Part shown: piece after piece, positions 47,372 to 59,351 of the stretch | Layout of the letters: each line of letters begins with the position of its first letter | Numbering within the stretch: the first letter of the stretch is position 1 | Assembly: GCA_025602915.1 (NCBI GenBank) | Contig: JAHLJZ010000054.1 | Coordinates: 99,448 to 163,447, forward strand | Source: Paraphysoderma sedebokerense | Taxonomy: Eukaryota > Blastocladiomycota > Physodermatomycetes > Physodermatales > Physodermataceae | Direction: 5' to 3' | Length of the DNA: 64,000 nucleotides | Notes under the pieces: model-generated | What the model saw: the letters and a program-made list of their open reading frames with translations, nothing else | What the model was told of the DNA's origin: nothing | The model's database searches: none | Position numbers and translations under genes: made by a program

Positions 47372-49398
47372 ATGTTGGACTACAACAGCAACCCGTCGAC
47401 ACCACAGTCCCCCTCCCCTTCCTCGCCCCGCCCCAATCGCAACGACCCCATTCGCTCGCTCATCGCCTCCCTCTTCGATCCCTTCGCAGCTGCATCCCCT
47501 CCCTCCATCCCTCAAATGTCACCAAAGAAGTCCCAATTGCAGCCCCAGTCCCCCTTCTTCTCCAGAAAAGACTCGGCACTCGGGGATGATCTCATCGCTC
47601 CGCCCAAGAAACCGGTAATCGAAGTCGAGGTCGACCTCGCTCTCCGTCAAGAAACTAAAACTGTCGTCGCCAGGCAAGAAAAAAAGACTTCTAAATGGTG
47701 GGATTTACCAAAGGAGCTAAAGCTTAAAGTCTTCTTGTATCTAAGCATCCCCGATTTATTGAACGCATCCTTGGTTTGTATTATTCTCGCATGATGTCGA
47801 CCCCCGGTCACTGTCTCCATCGAACTAAACATGTTTGGCACCCATTCGCGCCGGTCTTTGCCGTTTTGGATGATCAATTTAGGTCTGTCAAGCTTGGAGA
47901 AAATTATCGACAGATGGCAAATTATGGAGTACTTTGGATTTCAAACCTTACTATCGAAATATCTCACCCCGTCAAATCGAATCCTTGTTTGCTCATGGCG
48001 GTGAGTTCGTGAGAACGGGTAATTTTAGGTACGTGTCCAGTGCCCGGCCGTCCGCTTGGTTCATCTCGTCGCATTCCTAATATTTTCACTCTTTACGTTT
48101 TATTTATCTCCTAAAGGGGTTGCAATCAACTTGCGTCGTCCCATATCCGATCCTTGTCTTTAAAATGCCCTAATATTATTAATTTAAATTTATCCGGTTG
48201 TCGCGGCCTCTCCTCTCTCGCCATCAACCAACTTTTATCCCGACTTCCAAACCTTAAACACTTGGATTTGTCCGGGCTCGCGTCCGTAAACGATATCACT
48301 TGCCTTACAATTTACAATCATAACCAGCAGATTGAAGAGCTCAACCTCTCCTGGTGTCGTAACGTGTCGGGGCGCAGCATCGCTTCTCTCGTGTCCGTGT
48401 GCAACAAACTTACCAAGTTGGCAATATCAGGTTGCACTTCCATTGACGTAATCGTTCTCAAAGAAATTGCTGAATCCTGTCGCAACCTACAATACCTCAA
48501 CATCGGATACTGTCGATTCATTTCCGACATGGGTCTTCAATATATCCTCTCCAATCTCCATGATTTGACATATCTTAACGTGACGAATTGCATCCTCCTG
48601 ACTGACGCCTTCCTCAACTTCTTCTCAACCGCTCCATGCGCCTCCAAATTGAAGCAGTTTCATGCATCTGGTTGTACAGGATTTAGAACAGATGGATTGA
48701 CGACTTTGGCTCAGCATTGTAAGAGCTTAGAATATCTTGATCTAGAAGACATGGAAGCTGTCAACGACTTTTTATTGTCTTTGATCGCCGAAAATTTGAA
48801 GAATATTGAAGTCCTGTCGGTTAGTTATTGTGTCAATGTGACTAGCAGCGGTGTGATCTCGGTATTAGAGGGTTGTCCGAAACTGAAAGTGTTGGAGATT
48901 GATAACTGTGATATGGTCAATGATAGAGTGTTGGACAGGATTATTGAATTGATTCAGCCTACTACTCCCTCATCGTCGCCCTCCCCTTCTCGTTCTCCGT
49001 CTCGTTCCCCCTCACGTCAATGCTCATGCCTGTGCTCCCTGAATGCGGTCGTCCCTCCTACCCCACGCATGTCCCTTCGCCGGCTTGAGTTGTTCGACTG
49101 CAGACACGTTACCTACGACGGAATACGGAAACTAGAAACCGCATGGAAACTCAATCATTCTATTCCTTCACCTTTTACTTCACATTCAACCCAAAAACTA
49201 AAACGGTACATCCCAAGACAAAACAAGCTCGTCGTCAAGTCATTTTATAGCATTCAAAACCACCAGGACGGCGGTGCAGGTAGAACCGCGTACGAGAGTG
49301 ACAGTGAATTCGAAGATGACTTTGAAGTCGAAGATGAGGAAGGTAGACAATTAGTCGTTAGACGACGAGGCGAGGGAATGAGGTGTTTAATATTGTAG
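47372..49398 (+). CDS. F-box/leucine-rich-repeat protein (GRR1/AMN1/FBXL type)
   Basis: Start MLDYNSNPSTPQSPSPSSPR at 47372 gives a Pro/Ser-rich N-terminus. The F-box WWDLPKELKLKVFLYLSIPD is interrupted by an intron (about 47.77-47.88 kb). The splice gives NASLVCQAWRKLSTDGKLWS then TLDFKPYYRNISPRQIESLF. After a second intron regular cysteine-containing LRRs follow: PNIINLNLSGCRGLSSLAIN, QIEELNLSWCRNVSGRSIAS, NLQYLNIGYCRFISDMGLQY, DLTYLNVTNCILLTDAFLNF, NIEVLSVSYCVNVTSSGVIS and KLKVLEIDNCDMVNDRVLDR. The LxxLxLxxC pattern is typical of FBXL2/20, Grr1, Pof2 and Amn1. An SR-like run (PSPSRSPSRSPSRQ) interrupts the last repeats, and the C-terminus is acidic. It would be an SCF receptor; the substrate is unknown. 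Three exons. Confidence 0.88.
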
Positions 49399-50246
49399 AA
49401 TTTCATTGGTGGCTATGAGTATCAAGAATCTTTTATGGGTTCCTTAACTTGAAGTTTAGATTGACGTGGCCTGCGTCAATACAAAGTCATACTAATTATT
49501 GGAACCGATACAAAAGAGGATCAAAGAAATATCCCGTTTGATAGAACAAAATGAAGAACATTGTCAATCGACAATACCTGTTTATTCCATTCTACCTTTT
49601 CCTTCAACTAGTTTTTAAATTTAACAATGTCAATAACTTTTTGGTCATGGCGAAGCAAAGCGATATACCTGCGAAACCTTCAGAATCTTTGTTACCCCTT
49701 TTACCTCTCTTTAAAAATCATGTATAAATAATTATGACTTGATTAATACAATGTAGATAGAACACATTCAGACAGTATACCGTGATCATAATATACTCTA
49801 TTCTCTTCGTCATCTGTACTCAATTGAACGTCTTTTTATCATTGAATGATTTTGTCTGTAGATACATAGCGCATTATACGTAAACTTTTCACTATCATTA
49901 TATTCACCCCATAGTATAAAGTATACCCCACATAAAAGCGATAAACAACCTAAATTATTTACATATACACAAACCGCCAATACTTTTTTGTTTTCCTCTT
50001 TTTGATTTTCTTTTTTTGATCACCCCGTCACAGATTCACAACCGTCACCGCCGACAAATATGGAATATAAAAAACTATGTAAATTATCGTAATTACATTA
50101 TTACATTATCTATCCTATTAAATTAAATTAAATGATATATTTTGAAGCCGAAATGAAAACTAATAAGACATGAATTTTGGGGTGGGTAATAAGAATTGGA
50201 TTTAAATGTTTTAAAATATTTGGGAGGTTCGAGGGGATGGTGGTTG
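49399..50246. other. Convergent AT-rich intergenic region
   Basis: About 850 bp, strongly AT-rich around 49.9-50.2 kb with T-runs and ATTA-rich stretches. I see no gene, RNA or repeat. It contains the 3' ends of the F-box/LRR and exonuclease genes. Confidence 0.5.
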
Positions 50247-51677
50247 TTATGTCATCATACGTCCTTCTAGGGAGACAAGTTTTAGATAAGCTTCAAGGGT
50301 GAATCTAGCGTCGTTACCTTTTGGTTGTGGGGAATAGGATAGATGTGATTTATTGGGTGGTGTAAAATATAGGTGAAGAAAAAGAAAGAAGAGTCAAGGG
50401 TTAGATGGGTGAGGTTATTTAGTGGTGTATAAGGATAAGGTAGAAGAGGAGGAATGGGTGAAGGTTGTAAGGGATGAATGAGAATACGAACCACCATTAT
50501 GTAACCTATCTGATTCTATCCCACAATATTCCAATACTTTTTCTAATTTTACACACTCAATGTTTCCTTTCACAGCTTTAAACAAAACCTGTACATCACA
50601 AATTTTCTTTCCATCTATTTTTACTCCCATTTTTTTCAACCACACCAAATCATTAGCGACGCCATGTCCAACCACCACATTCACATCTTTTAATACCCTC
50701 CTCATTTCTAACGCCGCGTTCGATAAACTCAAGATTTTACTTTCCCCGAATAAAAATCCAAATTTCCAATTCGGTACTCTCACCCCGTTCACCAAATTCA
50801 TATATTCTTTGATAATAATATGGTGAGCTGACACTTCGTACCGGTTTAACTGAGGATTGAAGTACCCGATAGAGTACCCTATTTCTGTAACTTTTTTATG
50901 ATCGAATTCGTACGCTTCGATATCGATACAAACGATTGTTTCTCTTCTCTTCAACACATCAATGGCCAACCGTAACTCGTTTCTCGCGTTGTTTATCTGT
51001 TTTTCTCGTTTCTTGGTCTGTATAATTTTTCTGTTCTTGTATTGTTGACTTCTGAACAACGATAAATAAGATTCATATGTATCAAAGTACACCGAATCAG
51101 AATGTAAACTGTGGAACGGGTTAATATGGATAATAGTCGGTTGAATGTGAGGTAACGGTTGAGACAGTTGGAGGACAGTTTCGAATTGAGATTTGATATA
51201 TCGGTATTGATGGATATATAAACCTGTTAATAATAGATTAGGATCAGATGGATCAGGGGAACCAGTTGCGAATTGAATCGTTCGGGTGGTAACGATGAGG
51301 TGAGACATTAATTGATCGAAAAGATCGTTCGTGATGAATGAAGATGCAGGAATCGATGAAGGTGTACATGGAGGGAGAGTAATTGATTTAGAATAGGGTG
51401 GAGAATCTGATGGGTTGGAATGCGGCGGGGTTAAAGGTACATGAGTTTGAGTGTCTGTTGAGAGATCGAGTTGTCGCGGTGGTGACGGAATCGTTTCGAC
51501 GGTAGACGTAAACATTTGGTCTTCGTTTATTTGATCTGTTGAGGAAGTGTCCATTGAATCTGGAGTCCATGAGTCTGTGCAAGGAAGGTAGGGTGCCCAT
51601 GCCGACTTCATCATTGAGGGAAGGAAGACGGAAACATGGAGCACCTGTGGTGGGGTGACGGGGGCAGCGAGAGACAT
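50247..51677 (-). CDS. DEDDh 3'-5' exonuclease-fold protein (Gfd2/YDR514C-like)
   Basis: Start MSLAAPVTPPQVLHVSVFLP at 51677, then about 170 low-complexity residues and a helical region. The nuclease fold begins ETIVCIDIEAYEFDHKKVTE (Asp and Glu of the DEDD tetrad in IDIEAYE), then IGYSIGYFNPQ. VVVGHGVANDLVWLKKMGVK supplies the second Asp, and a Cys/Asp-containing strand CDVQVLFKAVKGNIECVKLE follows. A final intron splits HNGG from NDARFTLEAYLKLVSLEGRM, restoring HNGGNDA, the His and last Asp of the DEDDh form. It ends at 50247. All four acidic residues and the His are present, so the protein could be catalytically active. It resembles the Gfd2/YDR514C branch of fungal exonuclease-like proteins, whose substrates are poorly known. 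Confidence 0.85.
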
Positions 51678-52654
51678 GAATCGAGAGGGCCGGTATGCGA
51701 TGAGAGATCAGTCGTTCTGTATGCTCGTCGGCTGTAAAGGGAAAGGGTTAGTATCTACAAAAGAAAAGTCAGATGAATGTCAGATGAGGATGTTTGTGCC
51801 CGCCGGATGAGGAAGTCTCGGAAAGGGAACTCATGCCACCGTTCCGAGTCACTTTAATTTAACTCCGCGTTTGCTTTTATTATTTGACCTTTGCTTCTGG
51901 CATACCTTTTATCATAAAATACAGCATGCTTACAGTCTGATAAACTAAATTCAGTAATTTAAGATGTGCTCATTGAAGAATGAGGAAAAAAGAATCTGAG
52001 TTTTGCTGATGTAAGCAGCAGTCAAGTCCACCGGGCACGTCACAAGACATGAAGAAAAAATAAATTACAGCATCTCAGATAAATCAGAGCTCTGTTGCAT
52101 TGTACACTAATGAAACGAAAATCGGATGATATGGATATCAAAGCAACAACCAACCGCAACCGGGTCAATTGAGCGACCTGAAGAGAGCGCGTTGCCATCT
52201 TCTGCTGGGAGCCCTCGTCATTTATGCATCTATACAGCTATAGTCTCTGATGTATCTATACATTTCATTGAATAAGTGCCCTCTACTATATGCTTTGGCG
52301 GACCGGTAAGACTAAAGAGTGTGTTGGGCTGTCCGGCATCCACTTGGACGGTTGGACCCATTGCAAACCTCACAGACCGTGATGGTAGTTAACTCATTTC
52401 TCCCCTCCAACATCTCCGTCACAAAAAGTTCATCATATATTAAAATCTTTCACAATCTGTCTAGATTACATCCGTATATATGACTTATTCATAAGGATAA
52501 TAAGGTTAAGGGTTAAAGTTATCGGATCTTCGGTATCGATAATTTAGTGGTTGTAGACCTGTTCAAATTAAAGTTTGTGAACAGGAGTCGTACAACATAA
52601 CGGCAAGGATGAAATGACGATTGATCCTAGAGACATTTACAACTGAACCTCAAC
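51678..52654. other. Intergenic region between two minus-strand genes
   Basis: About 980 bp with the exonuclease promoter and the CCP1 3' flank. Short frames only. I saw no RNA gene, tandem repeat or transposon end. Confidence 0.5.
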
Positions 52655-54676
52655 TTATAGAAAAAGAGACACACGAACCTTAGTTCCTTCTTCGAATTTA
52701 CAACCCAATTCCAACAATTTTCCAAAAGCAGATGCAAAGGCTTGGAAAAAGGCAGCCTCATCTTTGGCAAATTCTTCGACGTGTTTCTTGAATTGCTTGT
52801 CCCAGATGAGCCACACTACATAATATGATTAGTCTCATCAGAAGGCCGCGAAAGTGCACAACAATTCTAACTGGAAGGGCACATACTGTCTGAGGGCAAC
52901 ATCATGAGAGTTTTAGTCTACAATATAGATCAAGGAGGTTAGACCTTCTTCAACCACTTTGAACGTCAAAAAGTTTTACAAAAATAGATGAATACCTTCT
53001 TATCTTCGTATTGCAATGGACCGTCCCATTTCTTCTTTTGCCATGTTTCAGAGAGCAAGAGTTTGAAGTAACTGCAGAAAGAGGCAGATTAGTTTAGAGA
53101 AGAGTGTGCTGGATGAATGTCGTGGGTGCAATTCCGGAAATGTTACGCACTCGTTTGTAAATGTAGTAGGGTTAAAAGTCCAGGGGTTGACGTATCCAGA
53201 TCGGTCAGGGTGGCAGCGGCCAAGAACCTACATAAAGCGCCAGATATGAGACTTATAAATATGGGTTAGCAGTAAAGTTGCCAGCGTACGTGAGCCCCTA
53301 AAACAGAAGATGTACGTTAGTATTCAATGTATACCGGTAATATTTAACAACTCGCTCTACATACCACACAAAGCTACGATTTCGCGATCTTCAAAGCCCA
53401 TGCTGAAACAGCGATCAGAACGTTAGAGGTTGCAAGGAACATCGATGTTACCAGCATAAAACTTACCGGTTGAACACTTCACGAACGTGTTTGCTGTCCT
53501 TTGAAGCATCAGGTAATCGACCGACGGGTGGGCATGATTTCTCATCAGCTGCATCCTTGCGTCCGGCTCTCCATGGGATAGAGGGGCCACCAAGTTCTTT
53601 AATTGCGACAACTCCAGCAAGAGTCCAGAGGTCACCATAGCTACATCAACAGAACAGTTAATGTGACATAAAGCGAAGACACACTCCGATTGAGCAAAGA
53701 ATTTCAGACCTGATACCAGGATATTTCTTTTTGAGTTTTTCCAACAAATCTCTGGCGAGGCCAAGTCCAGCATTGGCTCCATCTGTATACATAAGATTGT
53801 TTAGTAAATGCAGGAGAAGAAAAAAAGAATGTGAAAAGTAAAAGTAGAACGAACCAACTGATTCCGGGTTGAATCTCATGGTACCTCCCCATGACCCGCC
53901 AGTGTTGTCGTGCTTGGAGTATGTACCGGCGGCATGCCAGGCGAGACTGTCGAAAAGTCAACTTGTCAATCAACAGTTCTTCTTTTTGAAGAATCATAGG
54001 GATATTTACCGAACTTTAGAGATGAATTTGAAGGTGAGCCGAGGGTGAGGACATGCAATCTGTTAACTTTAATGGCTGGGACAGGCAAATCAATGATACA
54101 GGAACAAACCGAATAGAGGGCCGTACGATCCATCATCATAGTCATTATTGTCTGTTTATCCACAAGAGGCTTTAGGTCAATTTCGCGCTCCGCATACTAG
54201 CAAGTAACGTTTTCTCGGTTAAACTTACCGAGCATTTCAGCGATGTCATGGGCGACTGTTCACATCACGAAACACGTCAACAAAAACGAACCAAAACGAG
54301 GAAAAACCAAAAATCAAGTTAGTATGAGGAGGATATTATGGTCAAATATACAAGTGAAGAAAAGGCTATAAAGAAATCATTATTTAAAACATAGTTTCCC
54401 GGACTTACCGGCTTTGTAGTCTAAGGGTTTCCTCTCGTCGACCTTGGTGTCTGAAACAGATTGAACAGCAAAGTAGTATCCACCAGCAGCAATTGCAGCT
54501 AGACCAAGAGCCAATGGAACAGTAGCGGATGATTTCTTTGCAGCTGGTTCAGGTGTTGTTGCGAAAGAACGACGGAGAAGGAAGGGAAGGGCGGAGGACT
54601 GGCGCTTCGAGAGCGCAGAGGGTGCAGCATTTGCGACCCTTGAGGTCAGAGATCTGAAGGCGAAACGGATAGTCAT
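52655..54676 (-). CDS. CCP1: Cytochrome c peroxidase, mitochondrial
   Basis: CCP reduces hydrogen peroxide with electrons from cytochrome c in the intermembrane space. Start [20 protein letters not shown] at 54676 (an ATG four codons upstream, at 54688, is also possible) begins a mitochondrial presequence with [16 protein letters not shown] and a hydrophobic sorting segment ([20 protein letters not shown]). The distal haem site is rebuilt over a splice as [20 protein letters not shown] (Arg, Trp, His), then [11 protein letters not shown] and [40 protein letters not shown] follows. The proximal site is [20 protein letters not shown], then [28 protein letters not shown] and [11 protein letters not shown]. 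The last exon ends [14 protein letters not shown] at 52655. About twelve introns, several longer than 100 bp, are present. All haem-pocket residues I can locate are intact. Confidence 0.93.
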
Positions 54677-55548
54677 TGTGCAACACAAACAGACGGAAGC
54701 GATGGATTGTAGGTGGGAGTTAGAGATGGACGAGGGAAGGAGGAGGAATGAAAATGCGCAGAGGACAGGGTCGGTGTTTGTTTCCGAGGCTGTCTTCGCC
54801 CGTCATTGTTCGGGCCTCATTCGACTTTTGAGGGGACGCCGAGCATGCTTTTGCCGTGTGCATTCAACAGTATAGATATACAGAATCATGGTTCATTGTT
54901 GCTATATTACCTGATTGTATGTTATGTATTCATTCGACTTTATTTGCCTTTTAAATTTTCCATGCAAGATCTGTTCATCTTGTCCCAAACTCAATCGAGT
55001 CGGAAGAAGAGTTGAGAGTTGTCGAATTCAGTCTCGGTCATAACCATGTGCTTTCTTCGACATGAGTGCGACATGATAACGTTTGACGATGATATCAGCA
55101 TGTTACATATTTTAGCAAAACTATTGAAACGCGAGTTCCAGGTTCGCCAGTTCAACATTTCATCTTTTTTTACATACACTGCACAAACGAATGCATGGCA
55201 AAACTAAAGCAGAAAATTCATAAGGCATCAAGCATGCACTCTCAATATATGGATATACTGTACCTATGTAATCTAATGTCTGTAAGTGGCATACTTTCCT
55301 GGATGAGAAAAGGTGAACACAACGCAGCAAGTCACACTCCGACTCGATTGTTCACGTCTTGACATTCCGTCCGCCGCACTTTCCGTCCTGTGCCTTTTGG
55401 AGACATTTCCTCCATTCCTCCTTCCTTCCCTCCTTCCTCCGTACTCTATCCATTCCTTCTCCTCATCCAAAATCTATCTCTTTCTCCCCCTCTCTGAACT
55501 CTTCTTTTCTCCCCTTCTCCACCCGTTTCCCCCACACGCATAGTCAAT
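54677..55548. other. Divergent intergenic region with polypyrimidine tract
   Basis: About 870 bp between CCP1 and the myosin light chain. Bases about 55400-55545, directly upstream of the light-chain ATG, are almost pure C/T (many CCTT and CTTC units). This resembles the pyrimidine-rich leaders of highly expressed fungal genes. No open frame was accepted. Confidence 0.5.
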
Positions 55549-56752
55549 ATGGCAAGTATCCTTCCCTTTTTGGCTAACGTGAATTAACTTGAACGATGTC
55601 CTGTCGAAGCATATCCTTCTTTCCGTTTTTGCGCTATATAATTTCTGTGCAGTTTATTGGTTTGCTTCTCTCTTCCCATGCGGATAGGAGGCCTTTAAAC
55701 TTCTAGTGCTATGCCCTGAAGACGTGTCAAAAACTGCATTAGAATGAGCGTTAGAACTATGCTTTCGTTCTACCTAGAATCGTATTCTGCCATGTAGGTT
55801 TGCAAGAAATGACGAAAAATGGTGGAATTGTCACGAATACTTTCCAGGTGGAATTGCGTGAACTTATGAATGTGGACTAAATTTCAAAATTGGGAGATTC
55901 CTCGATTTTATACGTCATGTCATAGGAATAGGAAATCGACTTTTTTTTCAACATACATTTGGAGATATTTTTGGATTATATGCAGTTTTTATATTTCATC
56001 TGCTGATACGGTTGCCTAACCATTTCTTTTCTTGAACTTCACAGTCTGCCCGTAAGCAAAAGAAGAAGAGAGCAGTGCGTCAAAACTCCAATGTCTTCGC
56101 CATGTTTGATCAAAAACAGATTGGTGAATTCAAGGAAGCTTTCTCCATGATTGATCATGACCAAGATGGTTTCATTGATAAGGAAGATTTAAAAGATATG
56201 TTGGCTTCACTAGGTACGTTCCCTTGGCAAGGGTTTATTTCCATATTGCTGGCTTCCCCCCTCTAACCGCAAGCAATATCTTTTGGTTTTGTATCTGCAA
56301 ATTGAAATTTAGGTCAAACTCCCACCGACGAATCAATTGAAGAAATGATTGCTGAAGCCCCCGGTTCCATCAACTTCACAATTTTCCTCACCTTATTCGG
56401 TGAACGTATGAACGGTACAGACCCCGAACACGAAATCCTGCAAGCCTTTGAAGCTTTTGATGAAAAGAAAACAGGCTATATCAATGCTGACGATTTGAGG
56501 GAGTTCATGACAACCATGGGCGACAGGTTTACTGATGAAGAGGTACCATCCATTCCTTCTGACTTCAAGTAGCGAGACGCGAGTCTTTCAACAGCTGAGT
56601 TATTAACAATCCATTGTTATCTCTTTTTTCACTACAATTTTTGCAATCACATCATATTTTAGGTCGATATCATGTTCAAGGGTGCCCCAGTCGATGCTAA
56701 GAATAACTTCAATTATAGAGATTGGGTCCGAGTATTGAAACATGGTGAATAG
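55549..56752 (+). CDS. RLC1: Myosin II regulatory light chain
   Basis: An EF-hand light chain that binds the IQ motif of type II myosin and controls cytokinetic ring contraction. The first coding exon holds only ATG (55549-55551), followed by GCAAGT, a GC-AG intron of 493 bp. Exon 2 reads [20 protein letters not shown] then [20 protein letters not shown]. The first EF-hand is [12 protein letters not shown]. Later exons give [73 protein letters not shown] and [20 protein letters not shown], ending WVRVLKHGE at 56752. The phosphorylatable Ser of the animal RAxSNVFAMF site is kept (RQNSNVFAM), while the preceding Thr is Asn. The second to fourth EF-hands are degenerate, as in the family. It is closer to animal RLC than most ascomycete forms. 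Confidence 0.92.
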
Positions 56753-57374
56753 AGCTCCATCGCACGAGCTAATGCTCAATGTCCATATATAATTGTATCT
56801 ATTTTATTTGTGAATAACAGAAGTGACCATCAGAGATAATATAAATATAGTGGAATAGAGCTGCACTTGAATAATTCGCCAAGTTTCTTATATGTAGTGT
56901 TGAACAATCGGTCATTATTTTAGTCAAGTATCCTTTGAATTCTGTAATGCAGACGGGGCGTCGGCGACTTGGCCTTTGCCAGCCGATTTGAAAGGGTGTA
57001 AAAAAGGGGCCAAATAGTAAGACCATGTATAATATTAATAAAATCAGTACAAAATAATTCGTTGCATAGGAATATATAGATGAATGAATCGATCGAGGAT
57101 GGCAACTACTGATTCATGCAATCCAGCCACAAAATAACTACTTGCGTAAAACTTATTTGTTTATGCTACATTATGTCTGTATTTTGTTGGTTTTAAATAT
57201 TTTGGATATAATGGTCACAATGTTGGCAGGCGTGCGTTCGAAACTGGTCGCGACGTAGCAATACACACGTGATTAGGACCCTTGAGCGACACATGAACGG
57301 GTCGCTGCAAGAAAAACTACTTCGTTGTGTAGTGTTCTCCCTCTTTTTCAAGGTATTGGCCGAAAGTTAAAAAG
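56753..57374. other. Intergenic region upstream of RPS9
   Basis: About 620 bp between two plus-strand genes. It includes the light-chain 3' flank and the RPS9 promoter. A GCGTTCGAAAC near 57.23-57.24 kb looks like a Pol III B box but has no A box or tRNA fold around it. Confidence 0.45.
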
Positions 57375-58509
57375 ATGCCACCAATTAAATGTATCCTTTT
57401 TGTCAGCTATTCGCTAAAAATTGCGTTCTATCACGGCTTATTGATAGTTCGCATTTCCGATTTTTTTTTGAGTCGCTAATATCTGTTAGTTTCGATCCGC
57501 TACTGTTATTTCGATGAAAAATATTGCGACAGACTTCGATAGATCGATATTATTTATGTGAAGATTTTTTGTCGTTATTGCAGTCGTCTTTCTATCACCA
57601 CGATCGTATGACAACACAAAAAAAATTTTTTTTTTGGTTAACAGTATTTCTAGTCTCTGAATTCGCAGCAACTACTGTGGTCGATATTAAGAGCGGTTGT
57701 GAGGATCGAAATACGGAACTGGATCGGAACAACAGATTTATCGGCTAAAATTCAATTTATTCCTTAACTTTTATCTGCTTTTTTTTGCATTTTACTTAAC
57801 CAGGCTCAAAAACCTACAAGGTTCCCCGTCGTCCCTTCGAAAAGGAACGTATGGACCAAGAATTGAAACTTGTTGGTCAATACGGTCTCCGTAACAAGCG
57901 TGAAATCTGGAGAATCGGTCTCTTGCTTTCCAACATTCGTCGTGCTGCTCGTGAATTGTTGACATTAGATGAGAAAGATCCCCGTCGTCTTTTCGAAGGT
58001 AACGCCTTGATCAGACGATTGATCCGTATTGGTGTATTGGATGAGGAGAAGGCTCGTTTGGATTACGTTTTGGGTTTGAAAATTGAAGATTTCTTGGAAA
58101 GACGTCTACAAACTCAAGTCTTCAAACTTGGTTTGGCCAAATCTATCCATCACGCCCGTGTCCTCATTAAACAAAGACACATCCGGTATGTCTCGCGAGG
58201 CTATTGTAATCTGTCGTTTTTGATAACTTCTCGAATACTAACAACCTCACTTCTGGTGTCTAGAGTTGGCAAACAAATCGTCGATATTCCCTCGTTCACC
58301 GTTCGTCTTGATTCCCAGAAACACATTGACTTCGCTCTCACTTCTCCCTTCGGTTCGTATTCCTCACAATACCCCGCGAGTTGGGAGATTATGAATCTTT
58401 CTAACCCCGATTCGCTTTCTTTATTCTAGGTGGTGGCCGTGCTGGTCGTGTAAAGAGAAAGAGACAAAAGAGTGCTGCCGCTGGTGGTGAAGAAGAAGAT
58501 GAGGAATAG
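57375..58509 (+). CDS. RPS9: Small-subunit ribosomal protein uS4 (RPS9)
   Basis: uS4 binds 18S rRNA in the body of the 40S subunit. Exon 1 encodes MPPIK plus one base. A 411-bp intron follows, and the splice gives [20 protein letters not shown]. The main exon runs [60 protein letters not shown] and the S4 domain [40 protein letters not shown]. Two more introns (about 58186-58262 and 58354-58429) separate [20 protein letters not shown] and [20 protein letters not shown], ending GEEEDEE at 58509. The full length is normal for the family. The 3' half of this gene is duplicated as pseudogenes further right. Confidence 0.96.
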
Positions 58510-58571
58510 ACGAGGAACGCCAAATAATATCTTGTGATGGTGATATAATGTACTCATAGTTTTCAGAAAAT

Positions 58572-58789
58572 ACATCACCGATTTATTATATCCTGTCTTA
58601 TATTTAGCCGATCAGACATGATTTATTGCAACTCATTATAGAACCTCATATGATTCCTTGGAAATTGCACTTTATATGTTACATCAGCAATTTAGTATAT
58701 CCTGTCGTACATGCGGATAAGACATGATTTATCGCAAGATATCATGAAACCTGACATGATTCCTTGGCAATTACACTATATATGTTAAA
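58572..58789. repeat. 109-bp imperfect tandem repeat (two copies)
   Basis: Units begin at 58572 and 58681 and share, with changes, an ACATCA start, a TATATCCTGTC core, an AGACATGATTTAT block, GATTCCTTGG and a TATATGTTA end. The same two-unit structure with the same period recurs at 61112/61221 and 63513/63622, so it predates the larger duplication. It lies in the RPS9 3' flank. Confidence 0.75.
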
Positions 58790-59155
58790 TCCAATCTTAT
58801 TAGGTCCCAAGGCCATTTCGCGTTTTCTTTTGGCTCTGTTCCTTTTTTCGTGCGAAACCCAAATTAATCGATCAACCGTTTACACACCTCATATTAGTCT
58901 TTCCTACTCAACTTACAATGCTAGGCTCGCAAAGCATAAATGTTATGGATAAAGTTACCATCCAGTACGGTAAGTGATCATAGACTGATAAGTCATAAGT
59001 GAATACATGGAACTTTCATGAGTTGAGTAGCTCACGATATCATGCGTAGGGTCGTTACGAAAATCGTATGACATCTTCAGCTTACCTTCACAGATGTATG
59101 ACTTCATGGAGAAGGAAGGATTTTGTCAAATCAGGAGGTAAATTGAAGGGTTTTC

Positions 59156-59284
59156 CCTTCCCAGGAGGTAATCGTTGTATTATTATCGGTTTGAGATGTG
59201 GGGACAATGGTTGAATTTTTATCTGTCCTTCCCAGGAGGTAATCGTTGTATTATTATCGGTTTGAGATGTGGGGACAATGGTTG
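59156..59284. repeat. 71-bp direct repeat upstream of F-box copy 1
   Basis: A 58-bp block beginning CCTTCCCAGGAGGTAATCG occurs at 59156-59213 and again at 59227-59284, a period of 71 bp. The equivalent position before F-box copy 2 (61627 onward) has only one block. The left junction of the 2,401-bp identical unit falls at the second block, so the repeat probably marks a recombination point. Confidence 0.8.
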
Positions 59285-59351
59285 TTATTGTTGGCGCCCA
59301 AAGTTTAACATCCTGTAATTTCGGTCTCTTGGATTTTTCCCCGTTCTTTGA

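Larger units (their letters stand above)
58510..59351. other. RPS9 3' flank, ancestral part of the tandem duplication
   Basis: About 840 bp without a supported gene. Much of it is homologous, at roughly 80-90 percent by eye, to the region 61050-61600 and again to 63451-64000. Shared landmarks are the 109-bp repeats and a block near 58.92-58.98 kb reading CTCGCAAAGCATAAATGTTA. The 71-bp repeat near its right end is listed separately. Confidence 0.6.

Noticed and set aside
57225-57250. GCGTTCGAAAC resembling a Pol III B box upstream of RPS9
   Set aside because: No A box upstream and no pairing arms; a short motif match only.
57390-57803. C/D-box snoRNA in the RPS9 first intron (CGATGA and CTGA motifs)
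   Set aside because: The motifs are about 140 nt apart, the C box is imperfect, and there is no terminal stem.
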